A DNA stretch of 46,053 nt from assembly GCA_022783305.1 (NCBI GenBank), contig JALEWQ010000054.1:1-46053 (forward strand). The letters run 5' to 3'. This document shows, in pieces, positions 23,128 through 31,249 of this stretch. Position numbers and translations under genes: made by a program. The notes beneath the pieces are model-generated. The model saw only the letters and a program-made list of their open reading frames with translations, ran no database searches and was not told the origin of the DNA. Every line of letters begins with the position of its first letter. Position 1 is the stretch's first letter. This DNA is from Trueperella sp. GTDB taxonomy: Bacteria > Actinomycetota > Actinomycetes > Actinomycetales > Actinomycetaceae.

Positions 23128-23670
23128 ATGAGCAACAAGAACACCAGCCGCGAGATGACGACCGCGGCCCTGCGCCCCCAACTCGAGCAGCTCGTCAAGG
23201 ACGCCGGTTACGAGCACATCCCCACCCTGCTTACCCGCGGCAACGACGGCTTCGACTTCCACGACATCAGCGCCGCCGGATTGCGCCACCTCCTCCAGGC
23301 CGCTTACGCCGCCGGCCTCGAGGCCGCCAAGCAGGGCGTCACCACCCTCACCGAGGTTGAGGGTGAGGAGTACGTCGAGGCTGACTACCTGCCCCTGGAC
23401 GAGGCCCCCGAAACCCTCACCGATGAGAGCGACGCGCACCGGGTTGGTACTCACGGGCGGTCCAACACCTGGCTGCCCCTCGGAGGCGGCCGGTACGCCT
23501 TGGTGTACACCACCTGGATCAACGCCACCGGCTGGGTGAAAATCCCCGCCACCTACAAGGCCAACGGCAGCGGCTTCGAGCGCACCGCCTGGCAGCCGAA
23601 GGGTTTCGACTACAACCACATGCGCGAGGAAGCGAACGCCGAGGCACTTGCCTGGGCCCTGGCCAACTAA
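23128..23670 (+). CDS. Orphan protein under repeated leader
   Basis: This 180-residue protein is unrecognised. It starts MSNKNTSREMTTAALRPQLEQLV, similar only in its first residues to the product of the other cassette. The middle holds DISAAGLRHLLQAAYAAGLEAAKQG, then a strongly acidic part (EVEGEEYVEADYLPLDEAPETLTDESDAH, about 79-107) and a beta-rich C-terminus (GGGRYALVYTTWINATGWVKIPATY). AAAGGAG precedes the ATG. The acidic centre could mimic nucleic acid, as in some anti-restriction proteins; that is only a hint. It is followed by a GC-rich hairpin before the large terminase. Confidence 0.6.
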   Translation: MSNKNTSREMTTAALRPQLEQLVKDAGYEHIPTLLTRGNDGFDFHDISAAGLRHLLQAAYAAGLEAAKQGVTTLTEVEGEEYVEADYLPLDEAPETLTDESDAHRVGTHGRSNTWLPLGGGRYALVYTTWINATGWVKIPATYKANGSGFERTAWQPKGFDYNHMREEANAEALAWALAN

Positions 23671-23682
23671 CTAAGCACGCGA

Positions 23683-23710
23683 GCCCCGGGAACCCAGACG
23701 GTCCCGGGGC
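23683..23710 (+). terminator. GC-rich hairpin before large terminase
   Basis: GCCCCGGGA (23683-23691) pairs perfectly with TCCCGGGGC (23702-23710), and the loop is ten bases. No T-run follows. It closes the cassette of the gene at 23128 and separates the accessory block from the structural operon. Confidence 0.45.
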
Positions 23711-23739
23711 GCGCTCGTCCCACACGAAGGGAGCCAGCC

Positions 23740-25335
23740 ATGAACGACGCGTATGAGCCGACCGGGTTCATGGCTGAAGGCTCCCACTACGACAAGGCCA
23801 AGGCCGACAAAGCCGTCGCGTTCATCCAAGCCCTCAAGCACACCAAGGGCCGCTGGGCCGGCAAACCCTTCACCCTGCTGCCCTGGCAGGAGGCCATCGT
23901 CAGGGACTTGTTCGGCACCGTCAAAGATGACGGCTACCGGCAATTCACCACCGCCTACGTCGAAATCCCCAAGAAACAGGGCAAGTCCGAACTGGCCGCC
24001 GCCATCGCCCTGCTGCTGACCTGCGCTGATGGTGAGGAGCGGGCTGAGGTGTACGGGTGTGCGGCGGACCGCCAACAAGCCTCCATTGTCTTCGAGGTCG
24101 CGGCCGATATGGTGCGCCTGTGCCCACCGCTGGCCCGTAGGGTGAAGATCCTGGCCTCCCAGAAGCGCCTGATTTACAAGCCCACGAACAGCTTCTACCA
24201 AGTGCTCTCTGCTGAGGCGTATTCCAAGCACGGCTTCAACGTCTCCGGGGTCATTTTCGACGAGCTGCACACGCAGCCCAACCGGGCCCTGTTCGACGTG
24301 ATGACCAAAGGCTCGGGTGATGCGCGCACGCAGCCTCTGTATTTTTTGATCACCACCGCCGGTACCGACACCCACAGCGTGTGTTTCGAGCAGCACCAGA
24401 AGGCCAAAGACCTGCTGGCTGGCAAGAAGGTGGACCCCACGTTCTATCCGGTGGTCTACGGGGCTGAGCCCGACGACGACTGGCTTGACGAAGAGGTGTG
24501 GCGTAAGGCCAATCCGAGCCTGGGGGTGACGGTGCCGATCGACAAAGTGCGCGCCGCCGCCCACAGCGCACGCATCAACCCCGCCGAGGAGAACAGCTTC
24601 CGCCAGCTACGCCTGAACCAGTGGGTCAAGCAATCCATCCGATGGATGCCCATGCACATCTGGAACCAGAACAATGCTCCCGTTGATCTGGCTGACCTCG
24701 AGGGCCGGGAGTGCTACGGAGGCCTGGACCTGGCATCCACGACGGACATCACGGCGTTCGTGCTCGTGTTTCCGCCCGACGAGAGCGTGGATGCGTACCG
24801 GGTGGTGCCGTGGTTCTGGATCCCCGAAGAAGGATTGAGCGCGCGCGTGGCCCGTGACCGTGTGCCTTATGACCTGTGGGCCAAGAGAGGCCTCATCCAG
24901 GTCACCGACGGCAACGTCGTCCACTACGGAGCGATCGAGGCCACCATCGAGGAACTCGGTGAGAGGTTCAATATCCGCCAGATCGCCTTCGACCGGTGGG
25001 GCGCGACCCAAATGAGCCAGAACCTTGAGGACGCCGGCTTCACCGTCGTCCCCTTCGGCCAGGGATTCAAAGACATGAGCCCGCCCAGTAAGGAGTTCAT
25101 GAAGCTAGCGCTGGAAGGCCGGTTGCATCACGGCGGGCATGAGGTGCTGGCCTGGATGGTCGACAATATCCACATCCGGCAAGACCCGGCCGGCAACATC
25201 AAACCCGACAAGCAAAAGTCCACGGAGAAGATCGACGGGGTCGTCGCCACCATCATGGCCCTCGACCGAGCCATCCGAAACGGCGGACAACACACCGAAT
25301 CCGTCTACGACTCGCGTGGTCTACTTGTTCTCTAG
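23740..25335 (+). CDS. Large terminase subunit
   Basis: This 531-residue packaging ATPase-nuclease of the HK97/phage terminase-1 type has Walker A-like PKKQGKSE at residues 77-84, Walker B VIFDE at 171-175, and the coupling-type motif LITTAGT (about 203-209). The C-terminal RNase H-like nuclease begins with GGLDLAS at 327-333 and a second acid in IAFDRWGA. It docks on the portal and fills the capsid. AAGGGAG precedes the ATG. The last 15 bases overlap the end of an antisense nuclease gene. Confidence 0.95.
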   Translation: MNDAYEPTGFMAEGSHYDKAKADKAVAFIQALKHTKGRWAGKPFTLLPWQEAIVRDLFGTVKDDGYRQFTTAYVEIPKKQGKSELAAAIALLLTCADGEERAEVYGCAADRQQASIVFEVAADMVRLCPPLARRVKILASQKRLIYKPTNSFYQVLSAEAYSKHGFNVSGVIFDELHTQPNRALFDVMTKGSGDARTQPLYFLITTAGTDTHSVCFEQHQKAKDLLAGKKVDPTFYPVVYGAEPDDDWLDEEVWRKANPSLGVTVPIDKVRAAAHSARINPAEENSFRQLRLNQWVKQSIRWMPMHIWNQNNAPVDLADLEGRECYGGLDLASTTDITAFVLVFPPDESVDAYRVVPWFWIPEEGLSARVARDRVPYDLWAKRGLIQVTDGNVVHYGAIEATIEELGERFNIRQIAFDRWGATQMSQNLEDAGFTVVPFGQGFKDMSPPSKEFMKLALEGRLHHGGHEVLAWMVDNIHIRQDPAGNIKPDKQKSTEKIDGVVATIMALDRAIRNGGQHTESVYDSRGLLVL

Positions 25336-26316
25336 TGCGGCGTACCAGGTGGTGAACAGTTCCCTGGCGTTGGCCGCTAGGGTGTCGAATTCGGTCACTG
25401 GTTTGTGTGTCACACGCACGCCGAGCGCCCAGTCCACGTATCCCTGGGCGAGCCACGGCTGGTCCGTGAGGTAGAGGTTGGTGAGTTCTTTGCGGCGTTT
25501 GCCGTAGGGGCGTTTGGAGGTTCCTGGCCTGTTGGTCTTGATCTCGAAACGGGATGGGTCTCCAGCGAGCACATCGGTGTAGAGGATGCAGGCGTTGGTC
25601 ACCCAGGCCGGCACGATCCCACTTGCGGGGTCTGGGTAGTAAGCGTCTGTCTCGTACACGCGGGTGCCGACGTAGTACTCGAAATGAACATCATCGAAGT
25701 TCTCTGGCATTCCACGGCCACACACCTGGATCTGGCCAACGAGCCGGTCACCGGATGGGCTAATCGGGCTTTCGATCGTGATGCCCGGCATCGCGCTACC
25801 GCCACGGTCGGTATATAACTTCCAGCCTGGGCCGAAATCCATGTGCTCGAGTTTGCTCTTCAAGAAACGTTCCACATGGACCTTCTGCGCAGGCAGGGTA
25901 TAGATGTCCTCGAGCCTGACGCGAGATTCTGGGATGACGGCCAGCAGGTCTTGCCAGGTGATGACGGCATCCAGCATTGCGTCAAACACTGAGGCGTCTT
26001 CCACGTCCAGCACGAGGGCGACCAGGTAGTCCGAGGCTTCCTGTTCTTTGTCGATTTGCTCGCGCGACATGAAGTGATCCAGTTTCGCTTCAATCGCCAC
26101 CGCAACCTCCGTGCCGTCACAGGCGAAGCGGCACATGATGTCCACACGAGCGTCTTTCTCGCACTCAACCGCCACCAGGCGGCCAAGGCGAGCGCCAATG
26201 CGGTCCTCAAGTAGCTGCGTAACTGGCTCGGGACAGTGGCGGACTTCAGCGGCCATCGCCCGCGTGAGCTGAGGCTCAGAGGTATAGATCCGGCTGACGA
26301 TTCGCGCATCACTCAT
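25321..26316 (-). CDS. Antisense PD-(D/E)xK nuclease-like moron
   Basis: This is a 331-residue protein on the minus strand between large terminase and portal. The N-terminal part shows a restriction-nuclease core with D59 in DARVDIMC and E76-x-K78 in VAIEAKLDH. A helical region (VHVERFLKSKLEHMDF) follows, and a long C-terminal domain ends EFDTLAANARELFTTWYAALENK. The start at 26316 (MSDARIV) is chosen because it precedes the portal gene; an in-frame GTG at 26406 would overlap it. No specific family is recalled. It is probably a defence nuclease expressed from the lysogen, inserted as a unit between two structural genes. Confidence 0.7.
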   Translation of the reverse strand: MSDARIVSRIYTSEPQLTRAMAAEVRHCPEPVTQLLEDRIGARLGRLVAVECEKDARVDIMCRFACDGTEVAVAIEAKLDHFMSREQIDKEQEASDYLVALVLDVEDASVFDAMLDAVITWQDLLAVIPESRVRLEDIYTLPAQKVHVERFLKSKLEHMDFGPGWKLYTDRGGSAMPGITIESPISPSGDRLVGQIQVCGRGMPENFDDVHFEYYVGTRVYETDAYYPDPASGIVPAWVTNACILYTDVLAGDPSRFEIKTNRPGTSKRPYGKRRKELTNLYLTDQPWLAQGYVDWALGVRVTHKPVTEFDTLAANARELFTTWYAALENK

Positions 26317-26361
26317 GCGTTTGATTCTTCCATCTCCCATCACCTCATAAGGAGGAAAGTC

Positions 26362-27663
26362 GTGGGAATCTTTAACTGGCTGAGGCCCCACACCAGCACT
26401 GACCACACGATCGGTTCGTCCTACTCGTTCCTGTTCGGCCCCACTAGCAGTGGCCGTGCGGTGACGGAGCGCTCCGCCATGCAGATGACCGCGGTCTACT
26501 CCTGCGTGCGGATTCTGGCTGAGGCGATCGGCGGACTACCGCTGCACGTGTACCGCACTCGGGCGGATGGTGGGAAAGAAAAAGCCCTGGACCATCCTCT
26601 CTACCGGCTGCTGCACGATGAGCCCAACCCGGAAATGACCTCCTTCGTGTTCCGGGAAACCCTCATGACCCACCTGCTGCTGTGGGGCAACGCTTACGCC
26701 CAGGTCATCCGCAACGGCCGCGGCGAGGTCATTGGCCTGTATCCGCTGATGCCCAACCGCATGAGCGTGGGCCGCGACAGCGCAGGCCGCTTGTATTACG
26801 AGTATCAGCGCACCACCGACGAACCACCCCACGCCCAATACGAGCGAGTGGTCCTGTCACCGGCTGAGGTGCTGCACATCCCAGGCCTCGGCTTTGACGG
26901 GCTGGTGGGCTACAGCCCGATTGCGATGGCCAAGAACGCGATCGGCATGGCACAGGCCTGCGAAGACTACGGTGCCTCCTTCTTCGCCAACGGTGCCGCC
27001 CCCGGCGGCGTCCTCGAACACCCCGGGGTCATCAAAGATCCGGCCCGCGTGCGTGAGTCGTGGACGGCGACGTTTGGTGGGGCCAGGAACGGCAACAAGA
27101 TCGCTGTGCTCGAGGAAGGCATGAAGTACACGCCGATCAGCGTGTCGCCTGAGCAGGCCCAGTTTTTGCAGACCCGTAAGTTCCAGATGGGTGAGATCGC
27201 CCGGATCTTCCGCATCCCACCCCACATGATCGGCGACCTCGACAAGTCCTCGTTCAGCAATATCGAGCAGCAGAGCCTCGAGTTCGTGAAATACACGCTT
27301 GACCCGTGGGTGATCCGCTGGGAGCAGGCGATCACCAAGACCCTGCTCGATGAGCGGGAGAAACCCGGCGTGTTCGTGAAGTTCAACTTGGAGGGACTGC
27401 TGCGCGGGGACTACGCCTCGCGCACACAGGGGTATGCGGTCGCCCGCCAGAACGGGTGGATGAGCGCCAACGACATCCGCGAACTCGAAAACCTCGACCG
27501 CATCAGCCCGCAGGACGGCGGCGACCTGTACCTGGTCAACGGCAACATGCTGCCACTGTCGATGGCGGGCGCATACGCCACCGCGCAAACCAGCCCGGAA
27601 GAGCAAGAACCCGGCCAGGAGAAGCCCATGCCACAGCAAACATTCCATGGAGGTAGGACATGA
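26362..27663 (+). CDS. Portal protein (HK97-type)
   Basis: This 433-residue portal forms the dodecameric ring at the capsid vertex. Family features are AVYSCVRILAEAIGGLPLHVYR, HPLYRLLHDEPNPEMTSFVFRETLMTHLLLWGNAYAQVIRNGRGEVIGLYPLMPNRM and FQMGEIARIFRIPPHMIGDLDKSSFSNIEQQSLEFVKYTL. The GTG at 26362 follows AAGGAGG. The end overlaps the protease gene as ATGA. The gene starts 45 bases after the 5' end of the divergent nuclease, so the short gap must hold signals for both or the portal is read from further upstream. Confidence 0.95.
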   Translation: MGIFNWLRPHTSTDHTIGSSYSFLFGPTSSGRAVTERSAMQMTAVYSCVRILAEAIGGLPLHVYRTRADGGKEKALDHPLYRLLHDEPNPEMTSFVFRETLMTHLLLWGNAYAQVIRNGRGEVIGLYPLMPNRMSVGRDSAGRLYYEYQRTTDEPPHAQYERVVLSPAEVLHIPGLGFDGLVGYSPIAMAKNAIGMAQACEDYGASFFANGAAPGGVLEHPGVIKDPARVRESWTATFGGARNGNKIAVLEEGMKYTPISVSPEQAQFLQTRKFQMGEIARIFRIPPHMIGDLDKSSFSNIEQQSLEFVKYTLDPWVIRWEQAITKTLLDEREKPGVFVKFNLEGLLRGDYASRTQGYAVARQNGWMSANDIRELENLDRISPQDGGDLYLVNGNMLPLSMAGAYATAQTSPEEQEPGQEKPMPQQTFHGGRT

Positions 27664-28472
27664 CCAGACGCTTTTGGAACTGGGAGACCCCACCCGACCC
27701 CAGTACTGGTTCTTCGCCCGGCGAGCTGCCTGCTCGTCGGGTTTTGCGTATCGGAGGGGTGATCGCTGAGGACTCGTGGTTCGACGACGATGTCACTCCA
27801 GGCATCTTCCGCTCCGAGCTCGAAGCAGGGGCGGGGCCGGTGGATGTGTGGATTAACTCCCCGGGCGGTGACTGTATTGCCGCCGCCCAGATCTACACGA
27901 TGCTCATGGACTACCCGCACCCGGTGCGCGTCATCATCGACGGGCTGGCAGCCTCTGCCGCCTCGGTGATCGCCATGGCCGGCTCTGAGGTACTCATGAG
28001 TCCGCCGGCGATGATGATGATCCACAACCCCGCCACTCTCGCGAACGGGGATGCGGACGAGCTGGCCCGGGCGATCGACATGCTGGGGGCGGTCAAGGAC
28101 TCGATCATCACGGCCTACGAGATCAAGACCTCCATGCAGCGCGCCCGCATCGGACGGCTTATGGATGACGAGACCTGGATGGACGCAAGGGCCGCTATCA
28201 ACCTCGGCTTCGCAGACGCCATCTACAACCCCACCGGCACACCACTACCCGCCGCCCCAACTGAGGACGGTAGCGAGGGTGGGGGTGTGGTGTTCAGCGC
28301 CATCGCCAGTGAGCGGAGCCTGGTGAACAAGCTCACCAGCCACACCACCAGCCCCGCCACACCCACCGTTGCCCGGCCGGTTCGTGTGCCTGCGCCGGGA
28401 GCGAGCCTCACCCAACCCACCGGCCGCAAGGTCGCTGACCTGTACGCGGCCCTTGCTGACCGACCCCACTAA
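27660..28472 (+). CDS. ClpP-like head maturation protease
   Basis: This 270-residue prohead protease of the S14/ClpP fold has the oxyanion segment NSPGGD (about 66-71), the nucleophile S99 in GLAASAASVIAMAG, and the catalytic H122 in MMMIHNPATL. It cleaves the scaffold or delta domain of the capsid protein during maturation. The C-terminal about 60 residues are proline- and alanine-rich and variable. It is coupled to portal by ATGA and followed 40 bases later by the capsid gene, the standard HK97 order. Confidence 0.93.
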   Translation: MTRRFWNWETPPDPSTGSSPGELPARRVLRIGGVIAEDSWFDDDVTPGIFRSELEAGAGPVDVWINSPGGDCIAAAQIYTMLMDYPHPVRVIIDGLAASAASVIAMAGSEVLMSPPAMMMIHNPATLANGDADELARAIDMLGAVKDSIITAYEIKTSMQRARIGRLMDDETWMDARAAINLGFADAIYNPTGTPLPAAPTEDGSEGGGVVFSAIASERSLVNKLTSHTTSPATPTVARPVRVPAPGASLTQPTGRKVADLYAALADRPH

Positions 28473-28511
28473 CCACCAACCCTGAACCGCTTCTGGAAGG
28501 AGCACCCAATC

Positions 28512-29732
28512 ATGAGCATGACTTTGACTGACCTGTACGCCAAGCGCACTACCACCTGGGAGAAGGCCAAGGCCTTCCTTGACGAGCGCCGCGACGCTGA
28601 CACCGGCTGCCTCAGCGCCCAGGATGATGAGGCCTATGCGCGCATGGAGGCTGAGATTGATGCCTATACCCGCGAGATTGAACGCACCCAGCGGGCCGAA
28701 AACCTCGAGGCCACCCTCGCCAGGGCCCAGCGCCAGCCCCTCACCCTGGCCCCCGGAATGAACACCACGGATGAGACCCCCGGCAAGGTGGGTACGGCGT
28801 CGGGTGAGTATCGGCGTGCGTTCTGGGACGCGATGCGCCTGAACCATTCGCCCGCCGAAGTCCGCAACGCCCTGAGTGTTGGCACGGACAGCGAGGGTGG
28901 TTACCTGGTGCCGGACGAGTTCGAGCACACCCTGGTAGACACTCTGGCGGATCAGAACATCATGCGCTCCCTGGCCAAGGTCATCACCACCACTAGTGGG
29001 GACCGCAAGATCCCGGTGGTTGCTACCCACGGCACTGCTGCCTGGCTGGATGAAGGCAAGCCCTATACCGAGTCTGATGACACTTTCAGCCAGGTAAGCC
29101 TGTCGGCGTTCAAGCTCGGCACCTTCCTCAAGATCAGTGAGGAGCTGCTGAATGACTCCGCGTTTGACGTGGAGGCCTACCTGGCGTCTGAGTTCGCGCG
29201 CCGTATCGGTGCCGCTGAGGAGGAAGCCTTCATTAACGGTGACGGGTCCGGCAAGCCCACCGGGCTGTTCAATGCCGCTGGTGGTGCGCCCACCGTTGTC
29301 ACCACCGGCAAGCCGACTGACATCGGTGCTGATGAGCTGATCGATCTGCACTATGGGTTGCGGGCTCCGTACCGGAAGAACGCGGTGTGGTTGATGAACG
29401 ACTCCACCGTCAAGACAGTCAGGAAGCTCAAGGACACCGCTGGCCAGTACCTGTGGCAGCCCGCCCTGACCGCTGGCGCGCCGGACACAATCCTGGGCCG
29501 CCCCGTCCACACCTCCACCTTCGCACCCGAGGTCAAAGCAGGTTCCCGCACGGTCGCGTTCGGTGACCTGTCCTACTACTGGGTGGCGGACCGTCAGGGC
29601 CGTTCCTTTAAGCGGCTCAACGAGCTATTCGCGACCACCGGGCAGGTCGGGTTCCTGGCCTCCCAACGCGTAGACGGCAAGCTCATCGTTCCCGAAGCGG
29701 TCGCGGTCCTAGCCCAGAAGGCCAGCAACTAA
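28512..29732 (+). CDS. Major capsid protein (HK97 fold)
   Basis: This is a 406-residue HK97-type capsid subunit. Residues 1-90 form a charged coiled-coil delta/scaffold region (LYAKRTTTWEKAKAFLDERRD) likely removed by the preceding protease. The mature part starts around GEYRRAFWDAM, with GGYLVPDEFEHTLVDTLADQNIMRSLAKVI, AEEEAFINGDGSGKPTGLFN and the C-terminal VAFGDLSYYWVADRQGRSFKRLNELFA. Ribosome binding site GAAGGAG precedes the ATG. It should be the most abundant virion protein. Confidence 0.95.
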   Translation: MSMTLTDLYAKRTTTWEKAKAFLDERRDADTGCLSAQDDEAYARMEAEIDAYTREIERTQRAENLEATLARAQRQPLTLAPGMNTTDETPGKVGTASGEYRRAFWDAMRLNHSPAEVRNALSVGTDSEGGYLVPDEFEHTLVDTLADQNIMRSLAKVITTTSGDRKIPVVATHGTAAWLDEGKPYTESDDTFSQVSLSAFKLGTFLKISEELLNDSAFDVEAYLASEFARRIGAAEEEAFINGDGSGKPTGLFNAAGGAPTVVTTGKPTDIGADELIDLHYGLRAPYRKNAVWLMNDSTVKTVRKLKDTAGQYLWQPALTAGAPDTILGRPVHTSTFAPEVKAGSRTVAFGDLSYYWVADRQGRSFKRLNELFATTGQVGFLASQRVDGKLIVPEAVAVLAQKASN

Positions 29733-29767
29733 CCCATGCAGGCACCCACGCGTAGGAGGTGGCAGCA

Positions 29768-30085
29768 ATGAACACCAACAACCTGGTCGAGTTAGTCAAA
29801 GCGAATCTGCAAATCACCTTTAGCGAGGATGATGAGTTGATCGCTCACCTGGTCGAGGCCGCCACCTCCTACGCCACCCGCTACCAACACCACCCCGACA
29901 GCTTCTACGAGCACTCACTCATGAGCCAGGCCACCAAGCATGCGGTGGTCATGCTCGCCACCCACCTGTACGAATCCAGGGACGGTGCCACCGCAGGGTT
30001 CTGGGCAGACAAAACCGACGCCGCCCGGGCTGCCTGGGAAGCAATCAACCGGCTGCTCGTTTTGGACCGGGAATGGAAAATCTAA
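29768..30085 (+). CDS. Head-tail connector (gp6-like)
   Basis: This 105-residue helical protein has VELVKANLQITFSEDDELIAHLVEAATSYATRYQH and KHAVVMLATHLYESRDGA, the pattern of HK97 gp6-type adaptors (Phage_gp6-like). They form a ring under the portal. AGGAGG lies at a good distance from the ATG at 29768; an in-frame GTG nine bases earlier is less likely because it would put the ribosome binding site too close. Position directly after capsid fits the family order. Confidence 0.85.
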   Translation: MNTNNLVELVKANLQITFSEDDELIAHLVEAATSYATRYQHHPDSFYEHSLMSQATKHAVVMLATHLYESRDGATAGFWADKTDAARAAWEAINRLLVLDREWKI

Positions 30086-30132
30086 CAACATCACCACCCA
30101 GACCAAGGGGCAAGAAGCAGAGGTGAGGCGGG

Positions 30133-30465
30133 ATGGGTTTAGGACAGATGAGAACGTTCATCGACCTCATCCGGCCAGTGCATTCCCGGGATGCTGCTGG
30201 CTTCGAGATCACCACCGACCATGTGGTGGCGAGCGTGCGGGCTGCGGTCGAACACCAACACGCCACGGCTGCGTGGGTGAACCGGGCCGCCTACACCAAA
30301 GCCACCACCATCTTCCGCATCCGCGCGATTCCTGGTGTGGGGGTGGATGAGTCTATGGTGATCGCCGCACCCGACGGGAGATGGGTCATCGACACCATCG
30401 AACAGGTGGGCCGGTATCTGGAGATTGGTGCTCACCAGCACACCCCAGAAGGAGGGCAGCCCTGA
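30133..30465 (+). CDS. Head-closure/head-tail joining protein
   Basis: This 110-residue small beta-rich protein has LIRPVHSRDAAGFEITTDHVVASVRAAVEHQHATAAWVNRAAYTKATTIFRIR and VIAAPDGRWVIDTIEQVGRYLEI, the pattern of SPP1 gp16/HK97 head-closure proteins. It forms the stopper between connector and tail. The stop overlaps the next start by one base (TGATG). The family identification is mainly by pattern and gene order. Confidence 0.75.
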   Translation: MGLGQMRTFIDLIRPVHSRDAAGFEITTDHVVASVRAAVEHQHATAAWVNRAAYTKATTIFRIRAIPGVGVDESMVIAAPDGRWVIDTIEQVGRYLEIGAHQHTPEGGQP

Positions 30466-30890
30466 TGGCACGCGCGTCGGTGAAATTCCCCTCCGCGATC
30501 CTCGACGAACTCGATCAGCTTGGTGGCCGTTTGGATGATCATGCCGAGGCAGCATTGAAGGCCGGGGCGGCAGTGGTCGAGCCCGTCATGCGCACCAACC
30601 TCGCAGCATCAATCCGCGGCGAGAACGGCACCGGCCAGCTGCTCGGGGCCCTCGGTATCACGACCGTGAAGACGGATCGGAGAGGAAACCACAACATCAA
30701 GGTCGGTTTCGACGAACCCCGCCGCGACGGCACCATCAACGCCAAGATTGCCGCCATCCTTGAATACGGGTCCTCCCGTCAGCCCGCACGCCCGTTCCTT
30801 GCCACCACCCGCCGGGCTACTCGCGCCAGGGCGGTTGAGGCAATGAAAGCCGTGCTCACCACCCGCATGGGTAAGGGAGGTGGCCCGTGA
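30465..30890 (+). CDS. HK97 gp10-type tail-joining protein
   Basis: This 141-residue protein of the HK97-gp10 family shows LDDHAEAALKAGAAVVEPVMRTNLAASI in the N-terminal helix, then TGQLLGALGITTVKTDRRGNHNIKVGF, and the conserved end AKIAAILEYGSSRQPARPFLATTRRATRARAVEAM. It is a neck/tail adaptor subunit. The ATG shares a base with the preceding stop, and its own end overlaps the next gene as GTGA, which indicates strict translational coupling in the neck genes. Confidence 0.88.
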   Translation: MARASVKFPSAILDELDQLGGRLDDHAEAALKAGAAVVEPVMRTNLAASIRGENGTGQLLGALGITTVKTDRRGNHNIKVGFDEPRRDGTINAKIAAILEYGSSRQPARPFLATTRRATRARAVEAMKAVLTTRMGKGGGP

Positions 30891-31249
30891 GTGCTCCGTT
30901 GAGTCAACCATTGCTGGAAGTTGTCACTGGCGTGTGTGAGGCCTTGGCCATCCCGGTCAGGGTCTCTCTCTTTACCCCCACACCACTGCCGGACACGTTC
31001 GCCGTCACAACCCCACTCGGGGACGACCTGGGGCTGTGGGCGGACGGGGCACCCGGCGTCGAAATCGAACAAGCCCGCCTATCCCTGTACACGACGGGCA
31101 ACTACCTACCCCTACGCGACACCGTTACCTCGGCGCTGCTCGCTGCTGGGGTCACGATCACCGGCCGCACCTACGTGGGATTCGAGGACGAGACCGGCTA
31201 CCACCACTACGCCATCGACACCGCCGCCCACCGGGTATGGGGCGGCTAG
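30887..31249 (+). CDS. Tail terminator/completion protein
   Basis: This 120-residue protein with a GTG start overlaps the previous gene as GTGA. The middle has FAVTTPLGDDLGLWADGAPGVEIEQARLSLYTTGNYLPLRDTV, and it ends GRTYVGFEDETGYHHYAIDTAAHRVWGG. This matches the size, gene order and beta-rich pattern of tail completion proteins that cap the tube before joining the head. The sequence signature is weak, so the call rests mainly on position. The last four bases overlap the end of the antisense Mrr gene. Confidence 0.7.
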   Translation: MSAPLSQPLLEVVTGVCEALAIPVRVSLFTPTPLPDTFAVTTPLGDDLGLWADGAPGVEIEQARLSLYTTGNYLPLRDTVTSALLAAGVTITGRTYVGFEDETGYHHYAIDTAAHRVWGG

